Translations under genes and position numbers: made by a program
Source: Dietzia sp. ANT_WB102
GTDB taxonomy: Bacteria > Actinomycetota > Actinomycetes > Mycobacteriales > Mycobacteriaceae
Length of the DNA: 64,000 nt
NCBI RefSeq assembly: GCF_008369165.1
Contig: NZ_VOBA01000001.1
Span: 2,163,630-2,227,629 of the forward strand
Reading direction: 5' to 3'
The notes under the pieces: model-generated
What the model was told of the DNA's origin: nothing
The model's database searches: none
What the model saw: only the letters and a program-made list of their open reading frames with translations
Shown: one piece after another, positions 29,401 through 38,400 of the stretch
Layout: each line of letters starts with the position of its first letter
How positions within the stretch are numbered: the stretch's first letter is position 1

Positions 29401-30276
29401 ATGACCACCTCCACCCGTCAGCCGCTCGTCCCTGGTGAACCCACCCCGATCCGGACCGTCCCCGAGTCGATCCCGCGGCCCGAGTACGTGTGGCGCGATC
29501 GCGTCGATGAGGCCAACGGTGAGCCGTGGGTGCAGCCAGCGGAGGTGATCGAAGCCATGCGCGTGGCCTCCAGAATCGCTGCAGACGCCCTGGTGCTCGC
29601 CGGTGAGGCGGTCGCTCCCGGCGTGACAACCGACGAGATCGACAGGGTCGTCCACGAGTTCCTGTGCGATAACGGGGCCTATCCGTCGACCCTCGGCTAC
29701 AAGGCCTTCCCCAAGTCGTGCTGCGTCTCGCTCAACGAGGTGATCTGCCACGGTATCCCCGACACCACGGTGATCGAGGACGGCGACATCGTCAACGTCG
29801 ACGTCACAGCATTCATCCGCGGAGTCCACGGGGACACCAACGCCACATTTCTCGCCGGGGATGTCAGCGACGAAGCCAGATTGCTGGTGGAGCGAACCGA
29901 GGAAGCGATGAACCGGGGGATCAAGGCCATCCGTCCGGGCCGCGAGATCAACGTCATCGGACGGGTTATCGAGTCGTACGCGCGGCGCTTCGATTACACG
30001 GTCGTGAGGGAGTTCACGGGACACGGTGTGGGCCCGACGTTCCACAACGGTCTCGTCGTGCTGCATTACGACGAGCCGTCCCGGACCGAGGTCCTCGAGC
30101 CCGGTATGACGCTGACCGTCGAGCCTATGATCTCCCTCGGCGGGCCGGGCTTCGACGTGTGGGAAGACGATTGGACTGTGACCACTGCGGACAAGGCGTG
30201 GACCGCCCAGTTCGAGCACACCGTGGTGGTGACCGACGACGGATACGAGATCCTGACCCTGCCGTCCGGGTCGTGA
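29401..30276 (+). CDS. map: Methionine aminopeptidase, type I
   Basis: Removes initiator Met. The 291-residue product carries a 40-residue N-terminal extension with PRPEYVW, an SH3-ligand-like segment usual in actinobacterial MetAP. The pita-bread fold follows: metal ligands in [20 protein letters not shown] (Asp pair near 132 and 143), [13 protein letters not shown] (His near 206), [10 protein letters not shown] (Glu near 239) and QFEHTVVVT (Glu near 271). TATCCT lies six bases before the ATG; GGAG is too close to serve as a normal ribosome site. Confidence 0.95.
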   Translation: MTTSTRQPLVPGEPTPIRTVPESIPRPEYVWRDRVDEANGEPWVQPAEVIEAMRVASRIAADALVLAGEAVAPGVTTDEIDRVVHEFLCDNGAYPSTLGYKAFPKSCCVSLNEVICHGIPDTTVIEDGDIVNVDVTAFIRGVHGDTNATFLAGDVSDEARLLVERTEEAMNRGIKAIRPGREINVIGRVIESYARRFDYTVVREFTGHGVGPTFHNGLVVLHYDEPSRTEVLEPGMTLTVEPMISLGGPGFDVWEDDWTVTTADKAWTAQFEHTVVVTDDGYEILTLPSGS

Positions 30277-30368
30277 GCCCGCGTGATGTCCCGTCGGCTG
30301 GAGTGACCGGGCGTCGCCGATGATGGACAAGCGTCTCGATGTCGCTGCCAGTCGTGGACAATACGGGG

Positions 30369-30384
30369 CATACTGTCCAGTATG
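30369..30384 (+). promoter_or_regulatory. Inverted repeat overlapping the start of the Baeyer-Villiger-type gene
   Basis: CATACT-GTCC-AGTATG, perfect arms of six bases. CATACT also reads as a -10 box exactly seven bases before the ATG at 30382. No ribosome site lies upstream, so a leaderless mRNA with an operator over the start region is plausible. Confidence 0.45.
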
Positions 30385-31860
30385 ATCGAGACCCCCCGTG
30401 GACCAGTGGACCAGATTGACCTGTTGGTTGTGGGTGCTGGCTTCGGCGGCATCGCGATGGCGGATCGCCTCATGGGGCAGGGGCACGGGCGGGACTTTCT
30501 CGTCGTAGAAGCCGCGGAGGCGGTGGGGGGCACCTGGCGCGACAACATCTACCCGGGGTGCGCATGTGACGTCCCGACCGCCCTCTACTCGTTGTCCCGG
30601 CACTCGCACCCGGGATGGTCCCACTCATTCGGCAGGCAACCGGAAATCCGCGCCTACCTCGAGACGGTGGCGGACCGCATCGGCTTACGAGACAGGCTCG
30701 TGACCTCCTGTGAGGTCACCGCCGCGAGGTGGGACACAGAGGCTGTCCACTGGGTCGTAGATACGAGCCGCGGGCGGGTGTTCGCGCGCCACCTCGTAGT
30801 GGCCTCCGGCGCGCTCTCCGCCCCGTCGCTTCCCCGACTACCCGGACTCGAATCGTTCAAGGGGGAGGTGTTCCATTCCGCGCGGTGGCGACACGACATC
30901 CCCCTCGGGGGTCGTCGGGTCGCCGTCGTCGGGACGGGAGCGTCCGCAGTTCAGTTCGTTCCCGAGATCGCCGGGACCGCCGAGCACGTCACGGTATTTC
31001 AGCGGACACCAGGCTGGATTCTCCCACGACTGGATCGGTCCATTTCCGAGCGTCGCAAACGGCTCTACCGGCGTGTCCCCATCCTGCAGCGAATCGTCCG
31101 CGGACGGATCTACCTGGGACGTGAACTCTATGTGGTGTTGTTCACCCGGGCCCAGTTCCTCCTGCGCCTTGTCGAGTGGTTCGCTCGGTTCTATCTCTTC
31201 GCCAAGGTGCGCGACCGCAGGATGCGCAGGGCGCTGACCCCGGACTACTCGATCGGGTGCAAACGCGTGCTGCTCACGAGCCACTGGCTGCCCGCGCTCA
31301 GCCGACCGGACGTGACACTGGTGCCCGGGGCGGCATCGGGGGTGACCCCCAGTGGGCTCGTGGCAGATGACGGCACCGAGCACCCGGCGGACGTCATTAT
31401 CTTTGGCACCGGCTTCCAACCGACCGAGCCTCCGATCTCCCGATTGATCACGGGAACGGACGGCCGGACCCTAGCCCAGCATTGGGGCGGCAGTCCGCGT
31501 GCCCACAACGGGATGACCGTGGCGGGATTCCCCAACATGTTCCTGCTGTACGGCCCCAACACCAACCTGGGGCACTCGTCCATCGTGTACATGCTGGAGT
31601 CCCAGGCCGATCACGTACTGCGGCTTCTCGATCTCGCCGAGCGTGCGGGTCGACGGTCCATCGAGGTCCGTCCGGAGGTGCAGGAGTCCTACGCCGCCAA
31701 GATGGATCGCGACCTCGCGCACACCGTCTGGAACGAGGGTGGCTGCTCGAGTTGGTACATCGATTCGCGGGGGCGCAACTCCCTACAGTGGCCGACGTTC
31801 ACCTTCCGATACCGCAAGCAGCTCCGCACCGTCGACCCGAAGGATTTCATCCTGGCCTAA
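30382..31860 (+). CDS. FAD-dependent monooxygenase of the Baeyer-Villiger/flavin-containing type
   Basis: A 492-residue two-dinucleotide-fold flavoprotein. The FAD site is LLVVGAGFGGIAMADRL near residue 14, the NADPH site RVAVVGTGASAVQFVPEI near 176, and the Baeyer-Villiger fingerprint FKGEVFHSARWRHD is at about 156 (FxGxxxHxxxW). IIFGTGFQPT and FLLYGPNTNLGHSSIVYM are also typical. Such enzymes turn ketones into esters or lactones using NADPH and oxygen; the substrate cannot be read from sequence. It ends three bases from the convergent mtr gene. In M. tuberculosis, as recalled, no such gene sits between map and mtr, so this looks like an accessory insertion. Confidence 0.85.
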   Translation: MIETPRGPVDQIDLLVVGAGFGGIAMADRLMGQGHGRDFLVVEAAEAVGGTWRDNIYPGCACDVPTALYSLSRHSHPGWSHSFGRQPEIRAYLETVADRIGLRDRLVTSCEVTAARWDTEAVHWVVDTSRGRVFARHLVVASGALSAPSLPRLPGLESFKGEVFHSARWRHDIPLGGRRVAVVGTGASAVQFVPEIAGTAEHVTVFQRTPGWILPRLDRSISERRKRLYRRVPILQRIVRGRIYLGRELYVVLFTRAQFLLRLVEWFARFYLFAKVRDRRMRRALTPDYSIGCKRVLLTSHWLPALSRPDVTLVPGAASGVTPSGLVADDGTEHPADVIIFGTGFQPTEPPISRLITGTDGRTLAQHWGGSPRAHNGMTVAGFPNMFLLYGPNTNLGHSSIVYMLESQADHVLRLLDLAERAGRRSIEVRPEVQESYAAKMDRDLAHTVWNEGGCSSWYIDSRGRNSLQWPTFTFRYRKQLRTVDPKDFILA

Positions 31861-31863
31861 AGG

Positions 31864-33264
31864 TCAGAAGCCTCGGTCCGGAAAGTCCAGACCAAGTAAC
31901 GCGTTCTCGACGACCTCGGCCATCGCCGGGTGGATCCAGTACTGCTTACGCGCGAGGTCGGGCACCGTGATCTTGAACTCCATCGCCTGGATGAGGATCT
32001 GGATAAGAGAGGGTGCGTGCGCTCCCATGATGTGAGCGCCCAGGAGCAACCCGGTGGCGCGGTCGGCGATGAGCTTGCAGCACCCGACCGAGTCCTCCAT
32101 CGCCCAGCCGTACGCCACGTCCCCATACGCTTGTGTCTTCACGGTCACGTCGTACCCGGAGGCGTTGGCCTCGGCCTCCGTCAACCCGACCGACGCGATC
32201 TGCGGCCAGGTGAACACCGCGTACGGCACGTGGCTGTGATGGAACGGTTGCAGATCCTCCGGGTGGCGCAGGTTATGTCCAAGTACCCGCTGCTCGTGGT
32301 TGGCGACGTGCTTCAACTGGTACGGCGAGCTCACGTCCCCCAGAGCCCAGACGCCTTCCGCAGTGGTGCGGCCGTACTGGTCCACGCGTACCAGTTCTCC
32401 GTCCATCCCAACCCCTGCGGCGTCCAATCCCAACAGGTCGCCGTTCGGCGTGCGTCCTGTCGCCACCAGCAGCGCGTCACCGGTGCAGGTCGACCCGTCC
32501 TCGAACGTGATCTCCACGCCCCGACGGTCCTCGCCTGTCGCGGTCATCGCGGCAATCTGCTGTCCGAGACGTACGTCCCATCGCTGCCGGGCCTGCTCGG
32601 TGAACCGCTCGGCGAGCTCGCGATCGAGGTGCTTGAGCAGCACATCCGAGCGGCCGATCACGGTCACTTCGACGCCGAGCGACGAGAACACGTGCGCGAA
32701 CTCGCAGGCGATGAACCCCGAGCCCTGGATGACCAACGACTTCGGCAGCTCGGCGATCCGCATTACGTCATCGCTGGTGTAGTAAGCAACCCCGGCCTCC
32801 GTGACAATGTCCGGGATTGAGGGCCGTGCCCCAGCGGCGATCACGACCGACTCAGCGGTGATGATCTCGCCGGTGCCAGTGTCGATGGTGCGCGGGCCGA
32901 CAAACGTCGCGTGACCGTCGTACACGGTGACGTTGTCGGATCGATTGCGCCGGTAGTCTTCACCGCTGGACGCGATCGGGTCGATGCGGCGGTCGAACAC
33001 CCGCGAGACGATGTCCGGCCAGCGGACCCCGTCCAGCGTCGAATCGACACCGTAGGTGGCCGAGTGCTGGATGGAGATTGCCGTGTCGGCGGCGTAGACG
33101 AACATCTTTGTGGGGATGCAGCCGACGTTGAGGCAGGTGCCGCCGAACGTCCCCTTCTCGCATATCGCCACGGACAGGTCGGCGAACGACTCGTCGATCA
33201 ACGAGTTGCCGCTACCCGTGCCGATGACGACCAGGTCGAAGTGGCGGGAGGGGGGCTGGGTCAT
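31864..33264 (-). CDS. mtr: Mycothione reductase
   Basis: Reduces the disulfide of mycothiol with NADPH, keeping the main actinobacterial thiol reduced. The 466-residue product has the FAD site DLVVIGTGSGNSLID near residue 10, the redox disulfide GGTCLNVGCIPTKMF (Cys44, Cys49), the NAD(P) site LVIQGSGFIACEFAHVFSSL near 170, VWALGDVSSPYQLKHVA near 305 and the C-terminal HPAMAEVVENALL, whose His-Glu pair is the active-site base. SGNSLID instead of the usual SGG at the FAD loop favours mycothione reductase over lipoamide dehydrogenase. Its ATG lies four bases after the stop of the upstream hydrolase gene, so they form an operon. Confidence 0.92.
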   Translation of the reverse strand: MTQPPSRHFDLVVIGTGSGNSLIDESFADLSVAICEKGTFGGTCLNVGCIPTKMFVYAADTAISIQHSATYGVDSTLDGVRWPDIVSRVFDRRIDPIASSGEDYRRNRSDNVTVYDGHATFVGPRTIDTGTGEIITAESVVIAAGARPSIPDIVTEAGVAYYTSDDVMRIAELPKSLVIQGSGFIACEFAHVFSSLGVEVTVIGRSDVLLKHLDRELAERFTEQARQRWDVRLGQQIAAMTATGEDRRGVEITFEDGSTCTGDALLVATGRTPNGDLLGLDAAGVGMDGELVRVDQYGRTTAEGVWALGDVSSPYQLKHVANHEQRVLGHNLRHPEDLQPFHHSHVPYAVFTWPQIASVGLTEAEANASGYDVTVKTQAYGDVAYGWAMEDSVGCCKLIADRATGLLLGAHIMGAHAPSLIQILIQAMEFKITVPDLARKQYWIHPAMAEVVENALLGLDFPDRGF

Positions 33265-33268
33265 CGGG

Positions 33269-34306
33269 TCAGGACTCCTTGAGATGTGAGGACACGGTGT
33301 CGTCCAGCCAACGTCCGAGATGGTCGAAAACCACCGCGAGAACGTCGGCGCGGGAAAGGAATACGTCATGTCGGGCACCTGCGACGGGCACGTCGGTGAC
33401 GGTATGGGATACACGGTCTGCGAAGCGCTGCATCGACCGCACGTCCAGGATCAGATCGGTGTCCACGTCGATCTCGCCGCCGCGGACGCGGGCGCCGACC
33501 GAAGACGCGGTCGATCGTAGGAGGAGTACCGGCAGCGGCAGGTTGATGCCTGCCTGAAGTTGCTTCTGGGCGCGGCGGACCGCGGCGAGCCACCCGGCCC
33601 TGACGCCGACCCCGCCGGGGGGCTTGAGAGCGGTGTCGAAGTGGTACTCGCCATCATGATCCACGTGTGTGCTGATCACGTACCGGTCCGACGTCGGCAA
33701 CGGCAGCCGGTAGAAGGGCCGTACGGACCCGAGCGTACGGATGACGGGATCGAGCACGGGCCGGGCGCGCTCCGGGACGTCGAGTTGGAACCACGGTGAG
33801 TTGAGGACCACCCCCACAACGGGGTCCAACTCATTCCTGTCGCGGCGCCTGCCCAACCACAACGGGACCACCAAGCCCCCGGTGGAATGCGCGGCCACGA
33901 GGACCGGCTTCCCTGGGTGCTCGGCGACGATCACCTGGAGAGACTGATCCAGCTCGTCGTCGTATTGCTCCAAGTCGGTCGTGAAGTGCGGCGTCACTCC
34001 GTCCCGCCTGGAGCGCCCGCATTTACGTAGGTCGATCCCGTACGTTGCGACGCCGCGCGCGGCGAGGAACTCCGCCAGGTGGGTGTGGAAAAAGTAGTCA
34101 GAGAGACCGTGAACGACCAGCATCACCGCGGTGGGCTCAGACGGGGCGGCCTCGTGACGGACCAGGGTCGCGACGATCTGCCCCTCGCCGTCGGGGTCGG
34201 GACCGAGGGGCAGCACCCGCCGCCGATAAGACGGCCCAAGCAGGTCCGGGGTCCAGCGTGGGTCGGATCCGGCGGGGACGTCTGGATCGGGGGACGGCGT
34301 CGACAC
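33269..34306 (-). CDS. Alpha/beta hydrolase (lysophospholipase/serine aminopeptidase S33 type)
   Basis: A protein of about 345 residues with MLVVHGLSDYFFHTHLAEFL near residue 65 (oxyanion strand), GIDLRKCGRSRRDG, the nucleophile elbow AAHSTGGLVVPLW near 150 and C-terminal GARHDVFLS supplying the catalytic His. It resembles monoacylglycerol-lipase-like enzymes. The substrate is unknown. GTG 34306 is preferred because TAGGGT (34319-34314) lies exactly seven bases upstream, the pattern of a leaderless message; a GTG three codons earlier is possible. It is transcribed with mtr and the same gene pair stands before mtr in M. tuberculosis (Rv2854), which hints at a link with mycothiol metabolism that is unproven. 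Confidence 0.82.
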   Translation of the reverse strand: MSTPSPDPDVPAGSDPRWTPDLLGPSYRRRVLPLGPDPDGEGQIVATLVRHEAAPSEPTAVMLVVHGLSDYFFHTHLAEFLAARGVATYGIDLRKCGRSRRDGVTPHFTTDLEQYDDELDQSLQVIVAEHPGKPVLVAAHSTGGLVVPLWLGRRRDRNELDPVVGVVLNSPWFQLDVPERARPVLDPVIRTLGSVRPFYRLPLPTSDRYVISTHVDHDGEYHFDTALKPPGGVGVRAGWLAAVRRAQKQLQAGINLPLPVLLLRSTASSVGARVRGGEIDVDTDLILDVRSMQRFADRVSHTVTDVPVAGARHDVFLSRADVLAVVFDHLGRWLDDTVSSHLKES

Positions 34307-34313
34307 GACGACC

Positions 34314-34319
34314 ACCCTA
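34314..34319 (-). promoter_or_regulatory. -10 box of the hydrolase-mtr operon
   Basis: Reverse-strand TAGGGT followed by seven bases and the GTG at 34306, predicting a leaderless transcript. Confidence 0.5.
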
Positions 34320-34334
34320 GTCCGGTGTGCCTCG

Positions 34335-34350
34335 CTCACGGCGCCGTGAG
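34335..34350. promoter_or_regulatory. Perfect 16-base palindrome between mqo and hydrolase-mtr
   Basis: CTCACGGCGCCGTGAG is a perfect palindrome without a spacer. It abuts the -10 box TAGTCT (34351-34356) of the rightward promoter and lies 15 bases upstream of the -10 box of the leftward one. A dimeric regulator bound here would be placed to act on both operons. Its small size and lack of loop argue against a terminator. Confidence 0.6.
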
Positions 34351-34356
34351 TAGTCT
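34351..34356 (+). promoter_or_regulatory. -10 box for mqo
   Basis: TAGTCT directly after the palindrome. Transcription from about 34363 gives a leader of about 77 nt with GAGGG before the mqo GTG. Confidence 0.5.
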
Positions 34357-34439
34357 TGCAGCCAGGTGGACGCGGGCCTGTCGGGACGACCCGCGTTGAC
34401 GCGAAATGCGGGTCCATGACCAACGAGCGAGGGTAGCCG

Positions 34440-35936
34440 GTGACTTCAGACCAGGTGGCAAAGCACGAAACAACAGATGTCGCGCTCATCGGCGCGGGCA
34501 TCATGAGCGCGACGCTGGGCGCTCTGCTGCGGCGGCTCCAGCCCGACTGGGACATCCAGGTCTTCGAGCGACTCGAGGGGCCTGCGCTGGAGTCGTCCGA
34601 CGCCTGGAACAACGCGGGAACCGGGCACTCAGCCCTCTGCGAATTGAACTACTCGCCCAGGACCGCGGGCGGTGACGTGGACATCACCAAGGCCGTCAGC
34701 GTCAACGAGAAGTTCCAGGTCTCGCGGCAGTTCTGGTCTTATGCCGTGGAGAACACCATCCTCGGCGATCCCACCGAGTGGATCCGTCCCATCCCGCACA
34801 TGAGCTTCGTCACAGGCAGGGATGGCCAGGACTTCCTCCAGAAGCGGTACGAGAAGCTCGCCGGCCACCCCCTCTTCCCGGGGATGGGGCACACCACCGA
34901 CTTCGCCGAGTTAGAGCGGCTCGTTCCCCTCATGGCCCGCGGTCGCTCACCCGAGCAGCCCTTCGCACTGAGCCACTTCTCCAACGGCACCGACGTCAAC
35001 TTCGGCGCGCTCACCCGCCAGCTCATCAAATACCTCACGCGCACCGGTACCGAGGTGCACTACCAGAACCAGGTCAAGGACCTCGAGCGCAACAGCGACG
35101 GAACCTGGCGGCTGACCGTGGCCAACCGATACACCGGTGACGAACGCACAATAGACGCCAAGTTCGTGTTCGTTGGCGCGGGCGGCGGCGCCCTGCACCT
35201 GCTGCAGAAGTCCGGCATCCCCGAGATCAAGGGCATCGGCGGCTTCCCCGTAGGCGGTCAGTGGCTGCGTTGCACCAATCCCGACTTGATCGACCAGCAC
35301 AAGGCGAAGGTGTACAGCGAGGCCTCCGTCGGCGCGCCGCCGATGTCCGTGCCACACCTGGATACCCGCGTCATCGACGGCAAGAAGGGCCTGCTGTTCG
35401 GGCCTTTCGCGGGATGGACCCCCAAGTTCCTCAAAAGGGGCAGTTTCCTCGACCTGCCGTCCAGCATCCGCGCGGGCAACCTGCTGCCCATGGCCAACAT
35501 CGGCCTGACCGAGATGAGCCTGGTCAAGTACCTCATCACCGAACTCGCCAAGAACCACGGTGCCCGGGTCGATACGCTGCGTGACTTCATGCCGTCGGCA
35601 CAAGACGCGGAGTGGGAAAAGGTCATCGCCGGCCAGCGTGTCCAGGTGATCAAGCCAAACGGTCGCGGCGGGACCCTCGAGTTCGGCACAGCCGTGGTCA
35701 ACTCGGCAGACGGATCCATCGCCGGCCTGCTCGGCGCCTCCCCGGGCGCATCCACCGCCGTGGACGCAATGGTCGACGTGCTCAAGCGTTGCTTCCCGAG
35801 CCGTTTCGCCGACTGGACTCCCGCTCTCGAGGAGATGATCCCCTCGCTCGGCCGGGATCTCGCGAAGGAGCCGACCCTGTTCACCGAGCAGTTCGAGCGG
35901 TCGACGCGGACCTTGAAGCTCGACCAGAAGGCCTAA
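34440..35936 (+). CDS. mqo: Malate:quinone oxidoreductase
   Basis: Peripheral membrane flavoprotein that oxidises malate and passes electrons to menaquinone. The 498-residue product has the FAD site [20 protein letters not shown] near residue 11, the family block [19 protein letters not shown] near 53, [17 protein letters not shown] near 148, [20 protein letters not shown] near 242 and the C-terminal [24 protein letters not shown] precedes the GTG start. In several actinobacteria Mqo is the main malate-oxidising enzyme. Divergent from the hydrolase-mtr operon across a shared palindrome. Confidence 0.96.
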   Translation: MTSDQVAKHETTDVALIGAGIMSATLGALLRRLQPDWDIQVFERLEGPALESSDAWNNAGTGHSALCELNYSPRTAGGDVDITKAVSVNEKFQVSRQFWSYAVENTILGDPTEWIRPIPHMSFVTGRDGQDFLQKRYEKLAGHPLFPGMGHTTDFAELERLVPLMARGRSPEQPFALSHFSNGTDVNFGALTRQLIKYLTRTGTEVHYQNQVKDLERNSDGTWRLTVANRYTGDERTIDAKFVFVGAGGGALHLLQKSGIPEIKGIGGFPVGGQWLRCTNPDLIDQHKAKVYSEASVGAPPMSVPHLDTRVIDGKKGLLFGPFAGWTPKFLKRGSFLDLPSSIRAGNLLPMANIGLTEMSLVKYLITELAKNHGARVDTLRDFMPSAQDAEWEKVIAGQRVQVIKPNGRGGTLEFGTAVVNSADGSIAGLLGASPGASTAVDAMVDVLKRCFPSRFADWTPALEEMIPSLGRDLAKEPTLFTEQFERSTRTLKLDQKA

Positions 35937-35972
35937 TCCGCGGACTCTGGATAGCCACTGTCTGCGCTCCAC

Positions 35973-36006
35973 ATCCCCCGGCCACCCAACGTGGTGACCG
36001 GGGGAT
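35973..36006 (+). terminator. Hairpin terminator after mqo
   Basis: ATCCCCCGG/CCGGGGGAT (35973-35981 with 35998-36006) and an inner CCAC/GTGG stem with a TGA bulge, 37 bases after the mqo stop. No T-run. Confidence 0.75.
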
Positions 36007-36070
36007 GAATCGATCCAGGGGCTCTGGGCCGAGGCCGGGTGCAGACCCCAGGGCGGATAGGATCTGATTC

Positions 36071-37297
36071 ATGATCCGGCCAGTTAACCCGTACCCCGTC
36101 GGCCTGGACCTCGAAGGCCGACGCGTCGTGGTCATAGGCGGAGGGTCCGTCGCGCAACGCCGGATACCCGTGCTTCTCGACGCGGGTGCGGTCGTGCACC
36201 TGGTGAGTCCGGAGGTCACCCCCACGCTCCAAGGACTCGTGGACGCCGGGCGGCTCTGGTGGGAGCCCCGCGAGTACGAAACTGGCGATCTCGACGGTGC
36301 GTGGTACGCGGTCGCCGCGACCAAAAACTCGCTCGTCAATGCCCGGGTCGCGGCCGAGGCCGAACAGAACCGCACCTTCTGCGTCCGCGCTGATGCCGTG
36401 ACATCGGGTTCTGCGGTGACCCCGGCTGTAGTCCGTAGGGGAGAGATGCTCGTCGCGGTTCTCACCGGGGACCGCGCGCGCACCGCCGAGGCCCGAGACG
36501 TGGTCGAGCGGGCACTCAGCGAGGCGAGTGCGGAGGCACCCGAGGTCGACGAGGCATTGAGGGGAACGGTCGCCTTGGTGGGGGGCGGGCCCGGTTCAGA
36601 CGACCTCATGACGGTCCGTGGACGCCGACTTCTCTCCCGCGCCGACGTCGTCGTTGCCGACCGTCTCGCTCCTCAGCGTCCGCTCGCCGAGCTCCGATCC
36701 GATGTCGAGATAGTTGACGCGGCCAAGATCCCTTATGGCCGGGCGATGGCGCAGGAGGCGATCAACCAGGTTCTGGTGGACCGGGCGCGTTCCGGCAAGT
36801 TCGTGGTCCGGTTGAAGGGCGGTGACCCGTTCCTGTACGGGCGTGGCTACGAGGAGGCGCAGGCTTGCGCAGCGGCGGGAATCCCGTGCACGGTCGTGCC
36901 GGGCGTTTCCAGCGCGCTCGCCGTCCCCGCGCTCGCCGGGATCCCGGTGACCAACCGTGGCATGACCCATGAGCTGACCGTGGTGTCCGGTCACCTCCCG
37001 CCCGGACATCCGGGTTCCTTGATCGACTGGGACGCCCTCGCACGTATGCGGGGGACCCTGGTGCTGCTGATGGGGGTCAAGAATTCTCCCGCGATCGCCG
37101 CGTCACTCATGGCGGGGGGCCGATCGTCCGAGACCCCGTGCGCGGTGATAGTCGACGGTAGCCTCGACGGGCAGTCCACCTATCGCTGCACCCTCGGTAC
37201 CTTGGCGGACACGCTGGAGACCAACGACGTCAGGCCCCCGGCCATCGTCGTGATCGGGGAGGTCGCCGGGCTCCCTCAATATCTCAGCGAGAGCTGA
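36071..37297 (+). CDS. cysG: Fused precorrin-2 dehydrogenase / uroporphyrinogen-III C-methyltransferase (siroheme synthase type)
   Basis: Makes precorrin-2 and then sirohydrochlorin for siroheme, the cofactor of sulfite and nitrite reductases. The N-terminal part (about 1-150) is the NAD-dependent dehydrogenase, with LEGRRVVVIGGGSVAQRRIP near residue 14 and AVAATKNSLVNARVAAEAE near 78. The C-terminal SAM domain (about 160-400) shows VALVGGGPGSDDLMTVRGRR near 167, VRLKGGDPFLYGRGYEEA near 248 and PGVSSALAVPALAGIPVTNR near 276. TAGGAT lies exactly seven bases before the ATG, so the message is probably leaderless. A ferrochelatase step is not obvious beyond the fused halves. Confidence 0.92.
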   Translation: MIRPVNPYPVGLDLEGRRVVVIGGGSVAQRRIPVLLDAGAVVHLVSPEVTPTLQGLVDAGRLWWEPREYETGDLDGAWYAVAATKNSLVNARVAAEAEQNRTFCVRADAVTSGSAVTPAVVRRGEMLVAVLTGDRARTAEARDVVERALSEASAEAPEVDEALRGTVALVGGGPGSDDLMTVRGRRLLSRADVVVADRLAPQRPLAELRSDVEIVDAAKIPYGRAMAQEAINQVLVDRARSGKFVVRLKGGDPFLYGRGYEEAQACAAAGIPCTVVPGVSSALAVPALAGIPVTNRGMTHELTVVSGHLPPGHPGSLIDWDALARMRGTLVLLMGVKNSPAIAASLMAGGRSSETPCAVIVDGSLDGQSTYRCTLGTLADTLETNDVRPPAIVVIGEVAGLPQYLSES

Positions 37298-37337
37298 GAC
37301 ACGGACCGACGCCCCCGTCGTCGGGCATGATGTGGGT

Positions 37338-38369
37338 GTGACGACCTCCAAGAAGCTCGGGTTCCTCTCGTTCGGGCACTGGATGGATCATCCGGACTCG
37401 GCTGTCAGGTCCGCCTCCGACGCTCTATTGCAGAGCGTCGAGCTCGCCGAGGCCGCCGAGGAGCTCGGAATGGATGGTGCCTACTTCAGGGTTCATCACT
37501 TCGCTCGGCAGCTGGGGAGTCCCACAGCCCTGCTGGCCGCAGTCGGGGCCCGTACGAGCCGTATCGAGATCGGCACCGGGGTGGTGGACATGCGCTACGT
37601 CAACCCCCTCGGCTTCGCCGAGGACGTCGCCGCCGCAGATCTCCTGTCAGGAGGGCGGGTACAACTGGGCGTCTCCAGGGGATCGCCCGAGCAGGTGATC
37701 GACGGGTGGCGGTATTTCGGGTTCGACCCCGCCGACGGGGAGACCGACGCCGACATGGCGCGGCGCCACACGGACGTCTTCCTCCGTGCCGTCGAAGGCA
37801 TGCAGTTCGCTGCACCCAATCCGCGTCCGATGTTCCCGAATCCGCCGGGGTTACTGCGAATCGAGCCCTATTCGCCGGGGCTGCGAGAGCGGATCTGGTG
37901 GGGAGCCGCGTCCGACTCCACTGCGCGATGGGCGGCGGGGAAGGGAATGCACTTGATGTCTTCCACGCTGAAGGCGGACGAGTCGGGGGAGCCGTTGCAC
38001 GTGCAGCAGCGCAGGCAGATCGAGGCCTTCCGGGACGAGTGGGCGCTGCACGACCACGGTGTCGAACCACGGGTATCGGTGTCCCGGTCCATCGTCGCGA
38101 TCACCTCGGACACAGACCGGCGTTACTTCCTCGACAGTAGCGAGCGTGGCGACCAGTTCGGGCAGATCGAACCCGGCCTCCGGGCGGTGTTCGGACGGTC
38201 CTACACCGCGGAGCCGGATCGGTTGGTGGAGCAACTCGCCCAGGACGAGGCGATCAGGGCGGCAGACACGGTGCTCATCACCGTTCCCACCCAGCTTGGT
38301 GCGGACTACAACGCGCACCTGCTGGAATCAATTCTCACCCATGTGGCCCCTGAACTCGGGTGGCGATGA
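37338..38369 (+). CDS. LLM-class (luciferase-like) flavin-dependent oxidoreductase
   Basis: A protein of about 343 residues of the bacterial luciferase fold: KLGFLSFGHWMDHPDSA at the N-terminus, YFRVHHFARQLGSPTALLAA near residue 46, RIEIGTGVVDMRYVNPLGFA near 75 and SGGRVQLGVSRGSPEQVIDG near 105. The cofactor (FMN or F420) and substrate cannot be decided from motifs I can see. CATGAT lies six bases before the GTG at 37338, which supports that start; a GTG two codons earlier is possible. It is 40 bases after cysG and convergent with yaaA. Confidence 0.82.
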   Translation: MTTSKKLGFLSFGHWMDHPDSAVRSASDALLQSVELAEAAEELGMDGAYFRVHHFARQLGSPTALLAAVGARTSRIEIGTGVVDMRYVNPLGFAEDVAAADLLSGGRVQLGVSRGSPEQVIDGWRYFGFDPADGETDADMARRHTDVFLRAVEGMQFAAPNPRPMFPNPPGLLRIEPYSPGLRERIWWGAASDSTARWAAGKGMHLMSSTLKADESGEPLHVQQRRQIEAFRDEWALHDHGVEPRVSVSRSIVAITSDTDRRYFLDSSERGDQFGQIEPGLRAVFGRSYTAEPDRLVEQLAQDEAIRAADTVLITVPTQLGADYNAHLLESILTHVAPELGWR

Positions 38370-38400
38370 TCCGCTGGCCGGGGTGAGCTGCCAGGCAGTC

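Noticed and set aside
35937-36070. Cobalamin or other riboswitch before cysG
   Set aside because: The gap is filled by a terminator hairpin and a -10 box seven bases from the ATG; there is no room for an aptamer in the transcript.
37338-38369. Assignment of the LLM protein to F420-dependent enzymes
   Set aside because: The visible motifs are shared by FMN and F420 members; I could not choose.
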